Assembly (NCBI RefSeq): GCF_014268275.3
Contig: NZ_CP077084.1
Location: 5,700,501-5,764,500 of the forward strand
From: Pseudomonas tritici
GTDB taxonomy: Bacteria > Pseudomonadota > Gammaproteobacteria > Pseudomonadales > Pseudomonadaceae
DNA: 64,000 nucleotides
Direction: 5' to 3'
The position numbers and the translations under genes were made by a program. The notes under the pieces are model-generated. The model had not been told where the DNA came from, did no database searches, and worked only from the letters and a program-made list of their open reading frames with translations. Positions 33,955 through 43,503 of the stretch are shown here, piece after piece (the stretch's first letter is position 1; every line of letters begins with the position of its first letter).

Positions 33955-35850
33955 ATGAAACGCCTTCGCTATGCCTTGCCCCTTTTCCTTCTGCCTGCCA
34001 CCGACCTGCTCGCAGACAGCCGCGACGACGCCCTGAAACTCCCCAACGTCGTCATCAGCGCCAACCGCCAGGTGCAGGCGCGCAACGACAGCAGCGCCGC
34101 CAACAGCGTGTTTACCCGCGATGACATCGATCGCCTGCAACCCACCAGCCTCACCGACCTGCTCAGCCGCGTTCCTGGCGTGCAAATAGCACCGACTGGC
34201 GGCCGCGGCAGCCTGCCCGGCATCTATATGCGTGGCACCAAATCCGCACAGAGCCTGGTGCTGGTGGACGGTCAGCGCATCGCCAATACCACCTCCGGTG
34301 ACAGCGGCTTGCAGTACCTGAACGTCGACCAGATTGAACGGGTGGAAGTGCTGCGCGGTTCACGCTCAGTGATCTACGGCAGCGATGCCATTGGCGGGGT
34401 GATCCAGGTGTTTACCCGGCGTAATACCGAGCAAGGCCTGCAACCACGCCTCAAGCTCGGTTTCGGCAGCAACCAGACCTGGGAGCGTAGCCTTGGCCTG
34501 TCCGGCGGTGATGAGCACACCCGTTTCAACCTCGGCGCGAGCCTGGATGAAACCGCGGGCATCAACTCGACGCACACGTCATTCCCAAGCGATGGCGACC
34601 ACGACGCCTACCGCAACCAGTCACTCAGCCTGAACCTGAGCCATTCCTTCAGCGATGAGCTAGAGGCCGGTTTCAACCTGTTGGATAACCGTGGCAAATC
34701 GGAGTACGACAACAGCTTCGGCCGCTACGACGTCGCCACCGGGCAAACGCTTGGGCAAAAGCCCTACACCGACTACGCGGTGAGCAGCGCCAGCGGCTAT
34801 GTCGATGCCAGGCTCAACGAGCGCTGGCAATCGCGCCTGGAGCTGGGCCATAGCGAGAACCGCGACACCAAGCGCGACACCCTCAGCGATGACTTCAGCG
34901 TGTTCAACACGTACCGCGACTCGGTCAACTGGCAGAACGACCTGACGCTGAATGACCAGAACAGCCTGATTCTCGGCGGCGACTGGTACGAAGACCGCTT
35001 CCACGGCTCCACCACCTTTACCGAAAACAGCCGCTGGAACCGTGCAGCTTTTGTGCAACATCGGTTCCACGGCGAATGGTTTTCCACCGAGTTGGGGATA
35101 CGGCGCGACCAGAACCAGCAATTTGGCGGGCAGAACAGCTGGAGCGGCACCGTCACCGTGCCGGTCAACCCCGACAACGACGTGCTGCTGAGCTACAGCG
35201 AAGGCTTTCGTGCGCCGACCTTCAACGACCTGTATTACCCGGATACGAAGTACAGCAACCCCAACCTGCAGCCCGAAACCTCGAAAAGCTACGAGCTGCA
35301 ATGGCGCAGCCAGTTGAGCGACAGCACGCGCCTGGAGGCCTCGCTGTACCGCACCGACTTGAGCGACGCGATCATTCTCGACAGTAACAGCAAGCCCCAA
35401 AACGTGGCGTCGACGCGCATCGATGGCGTTGAGGCCGCGCTGAAGCAAGAGCTGTTTGGGTGGCAGGGCAACCTGGGGCTTGCGGTCATCGACCCGCGCG
35501 ACCGTGACAGCGGCCACACCCTGGCCCGACGGGCGCGGCGTACGTTGAGCCTGGATCTGGATCGGCAGTTCGACAAACTGGGGGTAGGTGCCAGTTGGCA
35601 GGCCATCAGCAGCAGCTATGACGATGAAGACAACACACACCGCCTTGGCGGGTATGCCTTGCTGGGATTGCGCAGCAGTTGGGCGTTGAATCGGGAAGTG
35701 GCGTTGTCGCTGAAGGTCGATAATCTGTTGGACAAGTCGTATGCACGGGCGCGTTACAGCTATAACGACCCGGGGTTCTTGAACAATCAGGATTACCGTG
35801 AAGAAGGCCGGGTGTGGATGGTTGGGGTTACCTGGACACCTGAGATCTGA
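33955..35850 (+). CDS. btuB: TonB-dependent vitamin B12 receptor
   Basis: A 631-residue outer-membrane receptor of the BtuB group. The signal peptide is MKRLRYALPLFLLPATDLLA, the TonB-box-like start of the plug is LPNVVISANR, and plug motifs are LTDLLSRVPGVQI, GSLPGIYMRGTKSAQSLVLV and VEVLRGSRSVIYGSDAIGGV. The end (REEGRVWMVGVTWTPEI) fits a final beta strand. The ATG at 33955 opens the signal peptide directly. The gene faces btuF across a REP pair. There is no room for a cobalamin riboswitch between the REPIN and the start. Confidence 0.88.
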   Translation: MKRLRYALPLFLLPATDLLADSRDDALKLPNVVISANRQVQARNDSSAANSVFTRDDIDRLQPTSLTDLLSRVPGVQIAPTGGRGSLPGIYMRGTKSAQSLVLVDGQRIANTTSGDSGLQYLNVDQIERVEVLRGSRSVIYGSDAIGGVIQVFTRRNTEQGLQPRLKLGFGSNQTWERSLGLSGGDEHTRFNLGASLDETAGINSTHTSFPSDGDHDAYRNQSLSLNLSHSFSDELEAGFNLLDNRGKSEYDNSFGRYDVATGQTLGQKPYTDYAVSSASGYVDARLNERWQSRLELGHSENRDTKRDTLSDDFSVFNTYRDSVNWQNDLTLNDQNSLILGGDWYEDRFHGSTTFTENSRWNRAAFVQHRFHGEWFSTELGIRRDQNQQFGGQNSWSGTVTVPVNPDNDVLLSYSEGFRAPTFNDLYYPDTKYSNPNLQPETSKSYELQWRSQLSDSTRLEASLYRTDLSDAIILDSNSKPQNVASTRIDGVEAALKQELFGWQGNLGLAVIDPRDRDSGHTLARRARRTLSLDLDRQFDKLGVGASWQAISSSYDDEDNTHRLGGYALLGLRSSWALNREVALSLKVDNLLDKSYARARYSYNDPGFLNNQDYREEGRVWMVGVTWTPEI

Positions 35851-35867
35851 GTGGGCCGTACAGGCCT

Positions 35868-35934
35868 CATCGCAGGCAAGCCAGCTCCCACATTTGGAAT
35901 GCGTTTCCCTGTGGGAGCTGGCTTGCCTGCGATA
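35868..35934. repeat. Tail-to-tail REP pair
   Basis: The reverse-complement arm (TCGCAGGCAAGCCAGCTCCC, to 35892) comes first and the forward arm (TGTGGGAGCTGGCTTGCCTG, 35910-35929, continuing to 35934) second, only about 17 bp apart. This is opposite to the usual head-to-head REPIN. It lies between the convergent btuB and btuF genes and may serve as a two-way terminator. Confidence 0.85.
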
Positions 35935-35940
35935 GCGGTG

Positions 35941-36729
35941 TCACAGGTCAGGTGCAATCACCTGACACAACCTCGCCACCGCCTCCAACATCTGCCCACT
36001 GGGCCGCTCCAGGCCTTTGTCCGGAACCACCCGCACCCGCGTCGCCATCGACGGCCAGACCTTCCAGGCCTCCTTCTGCGCCTGATCCCCCACCAGAATC
36101 AACTCGGGATCACGCTGCAACACCGACTCGATATTCACCTGCGGCGCGGGCAGCGTGAGGTCGTCAAACACATTGCGCGTGCCGCACACACTCAAGGCAT
36201 CACTGATGATCTGCCCGCCGCCCACGGTGTACAGCGGCTGGTTCCACACTTGGTAGAACACCCGCAACGGTTCGGCCCGCTGATAACGCTGACGCAGTTC
36301 GGCCAGGCGCTGGCGCAACTGTGCAGCCAACTGCCGACCGGCTTCAGGCCGACCTAATTGTTCGGCGATGGCCTGCACTTGGGTGGTGAGTTGTTCAAGG
36401 CTGTGGGGTTCGGCGACGTACACCGGAATGTTCAGGCGCTGCAACTGCTCACGCTGGGCCGGGCCGACACTGCCGGGCCACAGCAGGATCAGGTCGGGCT
36501 TGAGACTGAGCAGGCGCTCCATGTCCAGTTGGCCGTAACGCCCCACCGACGGTACTTGCGCCAAGGCTGCCGGGCGATCGCCGCCGTCGAGCACGCCCAC
36601 CAGCAGGTCGGCAGCGCCCAGTTCAGCGACGATTTCAGACAGCGATGGCGCCAGGCTGATCACGCGTTCGGCAGCCAACGCCTGGGCACTCAATGCCAGC
36701 AGCAGGAACGCCAGCCAGTGACACCTCAT
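35941..36729 (-). CDS. btuF: Periplasmic cobalamin-binding protein (BtuF type)
   Basis: A 262-residue class III solute-binding protein. A signal peptide ([19 protein letters not shown]) precedes the BtuF/FecB fold: RVISLAPSLSEIVAELGAAD, SVGRYGQLDMERLLSLKPDLIL, VYVAEPHSLEQL. The ABC permease and ATPase genes are not in the window. Its position beside btuB supports vitamin B12 as ligand. The last bases overlap nothing; its start overlaps the preceding membrane-protein gene by 4 bp. Confidence 0.86.
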   Translation of the reverse strand: MRCHWLAFLLLALSAQALAAERVISLAPSLSEIVAELGAADLLVGVLDGGDRPAALAQVPSVGRYGQLDMERLLSLKPDLILLWPGSVGPAQREQLQRLNIPVYVAEPHSLEQLTTQVQAIAEQLGRPEAGRQLAAQLRQRLAELRQRYQRAEPLRVFYQVWNQPLYTVGGGQIISDALSVCGTRNVFDDLTLPAPQVNIESVLQRDPELILVGDQAQKEAWKVWPSMATRVRVVPDKGLERPSGQMLEAVARLCQVIAPDL

Positions 36730-37145
36730 CCCAATTGACGGGGGATGCGGTAGAGGTAAAACAGCACGAGTGTCGATAGCACCAGCAGGAACAGCGGCAC
36801 GGCTTCAAGGCCGACAAACACCGCCAACGCACCGATCCAGGCTGGCACGGCGGCAACCAGCAACGCCGCGCGCCGACGCGCCGCCAAGGTAATCCAGGCA
36901 GCCGGTTCTTCGGGGGTATCGAGGGCTTTGGAGGTCGCGATCAACGCATGTTTATAGCCGTTGAAGTAGCGCAGGCTGAGGAACATCGAGGCCACGCCGG
37001 CAATAAAGAACGGCATGGCGAGCACCGGCAGCAAGGACTGGGCCTTGCCAAATACCAGGTTGATCACGAACAAAGGGAGCAGCGCCAGCGCCAGGTACTG
37101 CCACCAATTGAAGGACAGTCGCCGTTTCACCTGGCCACGAGTCAC
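36726..37145 (-). CDS. Small inner-membrane protein of unknown function
   Basis: A 139-residue protein with four predicted membrane segments (about 15-32, 36-55, 91-108, 112-130) separated by a soluble stretch with [20 protein letters not shown]. It has no recognisable domain. Its start overlaps the ribA stop by 4 bp (37142-37145) and its end overlaps the btuF start by 4 bp, so ribA, this gene and btuF form one co-translated chain. Confidence 0.8.
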   Translation of the reverse strand: MTRGQVKRRLSFNWWQYLALALLPLFVINLVFGKAQSLLPVLAMPFFIAGVASMFLSLRYFNGYKHALIATSKALDTPEEPAAWITLAARRRAALLVAAVPAWIGALAVFVGLEAVPLFLLVLSTLVLFYLYRIPRQLG

Positions 37146-37762
37146 GCGCGGTCGACCTCGCCCTGGTGCTCGTTGCCCATCATGTGGTCGAGCTTGCTGG
37201 CCTTGGTGGCCAGGTAGAGCTTGTTATGCGGGTTGTGCCCGGTGTGCAACGGCACGCGCTCGGCAACGGTGATGCCCATTTCGGTCAAGGCTTTGACCTT
37301 GCGCGGGTTATTGGTCATCAGGCGCAGGGATTTGACGCCCAGATACTCCAACATCGGCAGGCAGATCGCGTAGTCACGCTGATCGGCGGCGAAGCCCAGG
37401 CGCTCGTTGGCCTCCACGGTATCGGCACCGCCATCTTGCAGCTCGTAGGCGCGGATCTTGTTCATCAGGCCAATGCCGCGGCCTTCCTGACGCAAGTACA
37501 GCAGCACGCCACGGCCTTCGCGCGCGATAGCTCGCATAGCCGCTTCAAGTTGCGAACCGCAGTCGCAACGCTGGCTGAACAGTGCATCGCCGGTCAGGCA
37601 TTCGGAGTGCACACGCCCAAGCACCGGCGCGCCATCCGCGATATCGCCCAGGCTAAGCACAACGTGCTCGCGCCCGGTGGCTTCTTCAAGAAAGCCGCTC
37701 ATGGTGAACGTGGCAAAAGGGGTAGGCAGCTTGGAAGCGGCGACGAAAACGATGGGCACCAT
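37142..37762 (-). CDS. ribA: GTP cyclohydrolase II
   Basis: A 206-residue RibA that opens GTP to the first riboflavin intermediate. Zinc ligands are in [20 protein letters not shown] (about 54-73), the active-site stretch is [20 protein letters not shown], and NNPRKVKAL ends the GTP-binding part. It is complete, unlike the second half of RibBA encoded at 39942. GGAGCAC precedes the ATG. Confidence 0.96.
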   Translation of the reverse strand: MVPIVFVAASKLPTPFATFTMSGFLEEATGREHVVLSLGDIADGAPVLGRVHSECLTGDALFSQRCDCGSQLEAAMRAIAREGRGVLLYLRQEGRGIGLMNKIRAYELQDGGADTVEANERLGFAADQRDYAICLPMLEYLGVKSLRLMTNNPRKVKALTEMGITVAERVPLHTGHNPHNKLYLATKASKLDHMMGNEHQGEVDRA

Positions 37763-37838
37763 GTGCTCCTGATTTCAGTTTTTACAGAGGCAGCCATTGT
37801 AACAGCACGTTCCTACAGACGCTTAAGCTGAATTATCG

Positions 37839-37852
37839 CTGATAAAGATCAA
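37839..37852 (-). promoter_or_regulatory. Possible ANR/FNR-type box upstream of ribA
   Basis: On the minus strand TTGATCTTTATCAG matches TTGAT-N4-ATCAA at nine of ten positions, about 77 bp before ribA. A TACAAT (37796-37801) lies downstream, but the spacing does not fit a classical class II site, so this is weak. Confidence 0.25.
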
Positions 37853-37892
37853 TCGGTTTGATTGGCCTTTGTTCTGCTTCTATGCAGCGCTG

Positions 37893-38861
37893 CTATTCAC
37901 GCGTCTCGCGAAAGTGTTGATAGCCACGGATGGCGGGGGTGATGTCCTGTCCGTTAGCGTCGAGCAGCGTCACGCCCTGTCCCGCCTCGACTCGGCCGAT
38001 CACATGGATCGGCCAGCCGGCGGCCTGCAGCGGCGCCAATTCGGCGGATGGCAGGGTAAACGCCAGCACGTAGTCGTCGCCCCCGCTCAACGCCGCCACG
38101 CGTGCCTGGTCATCGCCGACAAACGCCAGCAGCGCCCCGGACAAGGGCAACTGTTGACGCTCGATCAGCAGGCTGACAGACGAAGCCTTGGCGATATGCC
38201 CGCAATCGGCCAGAAGCCCGTCGGAAATATCCATCGCGGACGTCGCCTTGCCGCGCAGTGCCAGGCCCAAGGCCAACTGCGGTTGTGGCGACCAGTAATG
38301 CGCCAGCAACGGCTCGGCGATGGCCGCGTCAGCGCTGCGCTGCCCCAACACCAGCGGCAAGGCCCCGGCGGCATTACCCAGCTCGCCGCCGACACACAGC
38401 AGGTCACCCGGCCGCGCACCGCTGCGGGTCAAGGCTTGCCCGGCCGGCACACGACCAAACACGGTCAGGGTCAGGCTGAGGGGCCCGCGTGTGGTATCGC
38501 CGCCCACCAGGCCCACGCCGCAGCGTTGCGCCATGAGGTTCAAACCCAGGGCATAGGGTTGCAGCCAATCGGCATCAACCGTCGGCGTGGTAAGGGCAAG
38601 GGTAAACGCGAGGGGGTTGGCGCCCATGGCAGCCAGGTCGCTCACCGCCACCGCCAACGAGCGTTGGCCGAGCAGGAAGGGGTCGCAGGGGTCCGAAAAG
38701 TGCACCCCGGCCACCAATGTATCGGTAGAAATTGCCAGTTGCTCCCCGGCAGGGAGCGCCAGCAAAGCGCAGTCGTCGCCGATCCCCAAGGCAATGCCTT
38801 CGCCGCCTTGCGCACAAGGCGCGGCGGCGAAGTAGTTGCGGATCAGCTCAAACTCGCCCAC
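37893..38861 (-). CDS. thiL: Thiamine-monophosphate kinase
   Basis: A 322-residue ThiL that phosphorylates thiamine monophosphate to thiamine diphosphate. GIGDDCALLALPAGEQLAIS carries the metal-binding aspartates, VSDLAAMGANPLAFTLAL and DISDGLLADCGHIAK the other family motifs. The GTG at 38861 (MGEFELIRNYF) is the conserved family start; a TTG nine bases upstream is an alternative. It starts 16 bp after the nusB stop. Thiamine diphosphate is needed by Dxs nearby. Confidence 0.93.
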   Translation of the reverse strand: MGEFELIRNYFAAAPCAQGGEGIALGIGDDCALLALPAGEQLAISTDTLVAGVHFSDPCDPFLLGQRSLAVAVSDLAAMGANPLAFTLALTTPTVDADWLQPYALGLNLMAQRCGVGLVGGDTTRGPLSLTLTVFGRVPAGQALTRSGARPGDLLCVGGELGNAAGALPLVLGQRSADAAIAEPLLAHYWSPQPQLALGLALRGKATSAMDISDGLLADCGHIAKASSVSLLIERQQLPLSGALLAFVGDDQARVAALSGGDDYVLAFTLPSAELAPLQAAGWPIHVIGRVEAGQGVTLLDANGQDITPAIRGYQHFRETRE

Positions 38862-38877
38862 AGGACTCAAGCGCCGG

Positions 38878-39378
38878 TTAGCGCTTGTACGCCTTCACTT
38901 CGGCTTCACGCAGGCGCGGGGCCAGCTTGTCGAGCACGCCGTTGACGAACTTGTGGCCGTCGGTCGAACCGTAGACTTTCGCCAGTTCGATGCCTTCGTT
39001 GATCACTACGCGGTACGGCACATCGACGCGATACAGCAGTTCCCAGGTGGACAGGCGCATCACGCACAGTTCAACCGGGTCCAGTTCTTCGATGGTCAGG
39101 TCCAGGCAAGGTGCCAGGGCCGTGTCGATCTCGCTCAGGTGCGCATACACACCGTGCAGGATGTCGTGGAAGTACGGCAGGTCGGCGAAGGTGAAATCGT
39201 TGTCGACGCGAAACTGCGCTTCGATTTCGTTCAGCGAGGCGCCCGCCATCTGACGCTGATACAGCGCCTGGGTGGCCAGTTGACGAGCAGCGCGACGCTT
39301 CTCGTTCTTAGACGGCTTACCGGCGTCGGCTGGACGCTCGTCGCGTGGGTTGAAACGATCGCTCTCGTCGGAAATCAC
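38878..39378 (-). CDS. nusB: Transcription antitermination factor NusB
   Basis: A 166-residue all-helical Nus[20 protein letters not shown] at the start, the central [23 protein letters not shown] and the end [18 protein letters not shown]. It acts with NusE on rRNA antitermination. It overlaps the ribH stop by 4 bp and is followed by thiL. Confidence 0.97.
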   Translation of the reverse strand: MISDESDRFNPRDERPADAGKPSKNEKRRAARQLATQALYQRQMAGASLNEIEAQFRVDNDFTFADLPYFHDILHGVYAHLSEIDTALAPCLDLTIEELDPVELCVMRLSTWELLYRVDVPYRVVINEGIELAKVYGSTDGHKFVNGVLDKLAPRLREAEVKAYKR

Positions 39379-39851
39379 TTGGCCTCCAACTGCGACAGCA
39401 GGCTGACCATTTCCAGGGCGGACAGGGCAGCTTCAGCGCCTTTGTTACCGGCCTTGGTGCCGGAACGCTCGATGGCTTGCTCGATGGAATCAACGGTCAG
39501 TACGCCGAAGGCGACCGGCACGCCGAACTCCATGGACACCTGGGCCAGGCCCTTGGTGCATTCGCCAGCCACGTATTCGAAGTGCGGAGTACCGCCACGA
39601 ATGACCGCGCCCAGGGCGATGATGGCCGCGTATTCACCCTGTTGAGCAACTTTTTGCGCAACCAGTGGAATTTCGAAGGCGCCAGGGGCACGGATAAGGG
39701 TGATATCGCTTTCGCTCACACCGTGGCGAACCAGGGCGTCCACGGCACCGCTCACCAGGCTTTCAACCACGAAGCTGTTGAAGCGGCCAACTACCAGGGC
39801 GTAGCGGCCTTTGGGGGCGATGAAGGTACCTTCGATGGTCTTCAGGGTCAT
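39375..39851 (-). CDS. ribH: 6,7-dimethyl-8-ribityllumazine synthase
   Basis: A 158-residue lumazine synthase, penultimate enzyme of riboflavin synthesis. The family motifs are [52 protein letters not shown] (with the catalytic histidine) and [25 protein letters not shown]. aeruginosa nomenclature calls it ribE. It follows ribBA after 90 bp. Confidence 0.98.
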   Translation of the reverse strand: MTLKTIEGTFIAPKGRYALVVGRFNSFVVESLVSGAVDALVRHGVSESDITLIRAPGAFEIPLVAQKVAQQGEYAAIIALGAVIRGGTPHFEYVAGECTKGLAQVSMEFGVPVAFGVLTVDSIEQAIERSGTKAGNKGAEAALSALEMVSLLSQLEAK

Positions 39852-39941
39852 TCGACAAATCTCTTAAAGAGCCGGGACGCGTGTATGACGCGCCCCTTAG
39901 TGATATTTGAACCGCAAACAAGGGGCGACAATCGCCGGCCT

Positions 39942-41033
39942 TTATTCGGAGGGCACGTATTCTACTACTTCCAGGTCGAAACCGGATATCGCATTAAATT
40001 TCATGGGTGCACTCATCAAGCGCATTTTGCGCACGCCCAGATCACGCAGGATCTGCGAACCGGCACCGACGATGCTATAGGTGGTCGGTTTTTTCACCGC
40101 CACGTGGTCAGCCGTTTCGCGGATATGCGCCAGCAATACATCGCCGTCGACCGGATTACCCAGCAACAACACCACACCGCTACCCGCCTCGGAGACCGCA
40201 GCCATGGCGGCGCGCAGGCTCCAACGGCCCGGTTGCTTGACCATCAGCAGGTCACGCAGCGGGTCCATGTTGTGCACGCGCACCAAGGTTGGTTCGTCTG
40301 CACAGATGGTGCCCAGGGTCAGGGCCATGTGCACGTCGCCTTCCACTGAATCACGGTAGGTCACCAAATTGAATTGGCCCAGTTCGCTGTCCAGTGGCTG
40401 CTCGGCAATCCGCTGAACGGTACGTTCGTGGATCATCCGGTAGTGAATCAGGTCGGCAATGGTGCCGACCTTGATGTTGTGTTCGGCGGCAAAGGCTTCC
40501 AGTTCAGCACGACGGGCCATGGTGCCGTCGTCGTTCATCACTTCGCAGATCACCCCGCTCGGCTCGAAACCGGCCATGCGCGCCAGGTCGCAGGCGGCTT
40601 CAGTATGACCGGCGCGAGCCAGGGTGCCACCCGGTTGGGCCATCAGTGGGAAGATGTGACCTGGGCTGACAATGTCTTCGGCCTTGGCGTCTTTCGCGGC
40701 GGCAGCTTGTACGGTGCGCGCGCGGTCAGCGGCGGAAATCCCGGTGGTGACGCCCGTGGTAGCTTCAATCGATACGGTGAACTTGGTGCCAAAACCCGAA
40801 CCGTTGCGCGGCGCCATTAATGGCAGCTTGAGCAACTCGCAGCGCTCGCGGCTCATGGGCATGCAGATCAGCCCGCGGGCGTGCTTGGCCATGAAGTTGA
40901 TGTGCTCAGCCTGGCAGGCCTCGGCGGCCATGATGATGTCGCCTTCGTTCTCGCGGTCTTCGTCATCCATCAGGATGACCATCTTGCCTTGGCGGATGTC
41001 TTCAACCAGTTCTTCGATGCTATTGAGCGCCAC
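39942..41033 (-). CDS. ribBA: 3,4-dihydroxy-2-butanone 4-phosphate synthase with degenerate RibA half (RibBA)
   Basis: A 363-residue fusion. Residues 1-205 are a complete RibB (MDDEDRENEGDIIMAAE, TGVTTGISAADRARTV, GHTEAACDLARMAG) that makes DHBP from ribulose 5-phosphate. The C-terminal half has the GTP cyclohydrolase II fold, but RVHNMDPLRDLL stands where active RibA has the zinc cysteines, so that half should be inactive. The separate ribA at 37142 supplies the activity. Confidence 0.96.
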   Translation of the reverse strand: MALNSIEELVEDIRQGKMVILMDDEDRENEGDIIMAAEACQAEHINFMAKHARGLICMPMSRERCELLKLPLMAPRNGSGFGTKFTVSIEATTGVTTGISAADRARTVQAAAAKDAKAEDIVSPGHIFPLMAQPGGTLARAGHTEAACDLARMAGFEPSGVICEVMNDDGTMARRAELEAFAAEHNIKVGTIADLIHYRMIHERTVQRIAEQPLDSELGQFNLVTYRDSVEGDVHMALTLGTICADEPTLVRVHNMDPLRDLLMVKQPGRWSLRAAMAAVSEAGSGVVLLLGNPVDGDVLLAHIRETADHVAVKKPTTYSIVGAGSQILRDLGVRKMRLMSAPMKFNAISGFDLEVVEYVPSE

Positions 41034-41048
41034 GTGGCACCCCCTTGG

Positions 41049-41711
41049 TCAGGATTTCAGGTAGCCATTAGCGGCCAGAAAACTTTCGGTGATGTTACTG
41101 GCAGCAGGCTCTGCGGCCTTGTCGCCCAGCAATAGGCGCTCCAGATAACGGGCAAGCAAGTCGACTTCAAGGTTAACCCGGCGACCCGGCTGGTACGACG
41201 CCATGATGGTTTCGCTCAGGGTGTGGGGAATAATGGTCAGTTCAAATTCGGCGCCGTTCACGGCGTTCACGGTCAGGCTGGTGCCATCGACGGTGATCGA
41301 GCCTTTGTGGGCAATGTATTTGGCCAACTCTTTGGGCGCGCGGATGCGAAACTCCACGGCCCGCGCGTTTTCGCTGCGCGCCACGACTTCGCCGACGCCG
41401 TCGACGTGGCCGCTGACCAGGTGGCCGCCAAGGCGGGTGGTCGGCGTCAGGGCTTTTTCCAGGTTGACCGGGCTGCCGGCCTTAAGGTCATTCATCGCGG
41501 TGCAGTCCAGGGTTTCCCGGCTGACGTCGGCGGCGAAGCCATTGCCCGGCAGCTCGATGACGGTCAGGCACACGCCACTGACGGCGATACTGTCGCCCAG
41601 CTTGACGTCGCCCAGGTCGAGCTTGCCGGTTTCAACCAGCAGGCGTACATCGCCGCCTTTGGGGGTCATTGCACGGATGCTGCCGATGGATTCGATAATG
41701 CCGGTGAACAT
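41049..41711 (-). CDS. ribC: Riboflavin synthase (alpha subunit)
   Basis: A 220-residue protein with two tandem lumazine-binding repeats. The first begins MFTGIIESIGSIRAM and the second is at about 100 (LGGHLVSGHVDGVGEVV). It dismutates two lumazine molecules to riboflavin. It is also called ribE in other species. It sits between ribD (48 bp upstream) and ribBA (15 bp downstream). GGAGAACGAA precedes the ATG. Confidence 0.97.
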   Translation of the reverse strand: MFTGIIESIGSIRAMTPKGGDVRLLVETGKLDLGDVKLGDSIAVSGVCLTVIELPGNGFAADVSRETLDCTAMNDLKAGSPVNLEKALTPTTRLGGHLVSGHVDGVGEVVARSENARAVEFRIRAPKELAKYIAHKGSITVDGTSLTVNAVNGAEFELTIIPHTLSETIMASYQPGRRVNLEVDLLARYLERLLLGDKAAEPAASNITESFLAANGYLKS

Positions 41712-41759
41712 TTCGTTCTCCTGAAAACGGGGGGCTGACGCTCAAGCGCAGGCCGGGAA

Positions 41760-42896
41760 TTATACGCTCGCTGCGGGGAGCGGGATGGCAGTGACTCGCC
41801 AGTCGTCGCCAACAGCGCGCATTTCAGTGATCTTGAGTTGGGGGGCGTCGGCGAGTTTCTCAAGCGGCCAGTCCAGCAAAGGCCGGGCGGCGGAGCCAAG
41901 GAACTTGCCGGCGACGAATATCACGTATTCATCCACCAGGCCTTGCTGGGCGAACGCGCCCGCCAGGCTTGGGCCGGCTTCTACCAGCACGTCATTGACG
42001 CCGCGGGCAGCCAGCGCAACCAGTGCTGAGCGCAGGTCGACCTGGCCCTCGACGCCCGGCACCACCAGGCACTCGGGGCCACGGGGGAACTGGTTTTCCG
42101 CGGTCACGCACGTGATGACCAACGCCGGGCCGGCCTTGAAGAACGGCGCATTGAGCGGCACGCGCAAGCGGCCATCGATCAGCACGCGCAACGGCGGGCG
42201 CGACATCGCCAGGGCAGTCGTGGCTTCGTCCAGGCCGAGCTCGGCGGCGCGTACGGTCAAGCGCGCACCGTCCGCCAACACTGTGTCGGCGCCCGTCAGC
42301 ACCACGCTGGCCTCGGCGCGCAGGCGCTGTACCGCGGCGCGGGCGGCGGGGCCGGTGATCCATTGGCTTTCGCCGCTGGCCATCGCGGTGCGACCGTCCA
42401 GGCTCATCGCCAATTTAACCCGCACAAACGGCAGGCCGTGTTCCATGCGCTTGAGGAAACCCTTGTTGAGGGCCCTGGCTTCACCTTCCAATACACCGCT
42501 GCGTACCTCGATCCCGGCCTGGGCCAGACGCTGCATGCCGCGCCCGGCGACTTCCGGGTTAGGGTCCTGCATCGCCGCAACCACCCGCGCCAACCCGGCG
42601 CTTACCAACGCATCGGCGCACGGCGGGGTGTGACCATAGTGGCTGCAAGGTTCAAGGGTTACGTAGGCCGTGGCACCGCGAGCCTTGTTACCCGCTGCGC
42701 GCAGGGCATGCACTTCGGCATGGGGCTCGCCGGTACGCACATGCCAGCCTTCGCCGACAATCTGCCCATCACGCACAATCACGCAACCTACCCGTGGGTT
42801 GGGATGGGTGGTGTACAAGCCATTGCGTGCAAGTTCCAGGGCGCGGGCCATGTAATGGGCGTCGAGCACTGCCTGTTCAGCAGAAGGTGGGTTCAT
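41760..42896 (-). CDS. ribD: Bifunctional pyrimidine deaminase/reductase RibD
   Basis: A 378-residue bifunctional enzyme for steps two and three of riboflavin synthesis. The deaminase zinc site is [10 protein letters not shown] (about 55) and [17 protein letters not shown] (about 83). The reductase half starts near 150 ([21 protein letters not shown]) and includes [21 protein letters not shown]. The start overlaps the nrdR stop by 4 bp. Confidence 0.97.
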   Translation of the reverse strand: MNPPSAEQAVLDAHYMARALELARNGLYTTHPNPRVGCVIVRDGQIVGEGWHVRTGEPHAEVHALRAAGNKARGATAYVTLEPCSHYGHTPPCADALVSAGLARVVAAMQDPNPEVAGRGMQRLAQAGIEVRSGVLEGEARALNKGFLKRMEHGLPFVRVKLAMSLDGRTAMASGESQWITGPAARAAVQRLRAEASVVLTGADTVLADGARLTVRAAELGLDEATTALAMSRPPLRVLIDGRLRVPLNAPFFKAGPALVITCVTAENQFPRGPECLVVPGVEGQVDLRSALVALAARGVNDVLVEAGPSLAGAFAQQGLVDEYVIFVAGKFLGSAARPLLDWPLEKLADAPQLKITEMRAVGDDWRVTAIPLPAASV

Positions 42897-43363
42897 TCTT
42901 TGGCAGGCTCACGGGCCAGGCGGTCGATCTCTTCACGGAACTCATTGAGGTCCTGGAAGCGTCGATACACCGAGGCGAAACGGATATAGGCAACTTCGTC
43001 GAGCTTTTGCAGCTCGCCCATTACCAGCTCTCCAACTACCAGGCTCTTGACCTCGCGTTCGCCGGTCGCCCGCAGCTTGTGCTTGATGTGCACCAGCGCC
43101 GCTTCCAGCCGCTCGACACTCACCGGGCGTTTTTCCAAGGCGCGCTGCATACCGGCGCGTAATTTATCTTCGTCGAAAGGCTGGCGGCTGCCGTCGGACT
43201 TGATCAGACGTGGCAATACCAGTTCGGCGGTTTCGAAGGTGGTGAAACGTTCACCGCAGCCAGAGGCCAGGCATTCGCGCCGGCGACGCACTTGATCGCC
43301 CTCGGCGACCAGACGCGAGTCAATGACCTTGGTGTCGTTGGCACCGCAGAAGGGACAGTGCAT
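42893..43363 (-). CDS. nrdR: Transcriptional repressor NrdR with unusual zinc ribbon
   Basis: A 156-residue NrdR, the ATP/dATP-sensing repressor of ribonucleotide reductase genes. The zinc ribbon starts [17 protein letters not shown], and the second knuckle reads [18 protein letters not shown], with four residues between the cysteines instead of the usual two. The ATP-cone follows ([20 protein letters not shown]). The ATG at 43363 gives the canonical start. It leads the ribD-ribC-ribBA-ribH-nusB-thiL series. Confidence 0.94.
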   Translation of the reverse strand: MHCPFCGANDTKVIDSRLVAEGDQVRRRRECLASGCGERFTTFETAELVLPRLIKSDGSRQPFDEDKLRAGMQRALEKRPVSVERLEAALVHIKHKLRATGEREVKSLVVGELVMGELQKLDEVAYIRFASVYRRFQDLNEFREEIDRLAREPAKE

Positions 43364-43503
43364 GGTTGGCAGGCAACAAATAAAGGGAGGGCCATGGTAG
43401 CGCATCCCCGTGGCAAGACAAGCCATAGCCTTTACGGTATATAGGCTGACTATTATGTTTCATATCTTTTAAGCCACGGATTTTGTCCTTTCTGGAGCCG
43501 TAC

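Noticed and set aside
39942..40420. RibBA as the source of GTP cyclohydrolase II activity
   Set aside because: The C-terminal half lacks the zinc cysteines, and a complete ribA is present at 37142-37762.
43364..43503. FMN riboswitch expected near riboflavin genes
   Set aside because: The nrdR-ybaY gap and all other rib gaps are too short or lack the conserved FMN-element core; the cluster appears to be without one here.
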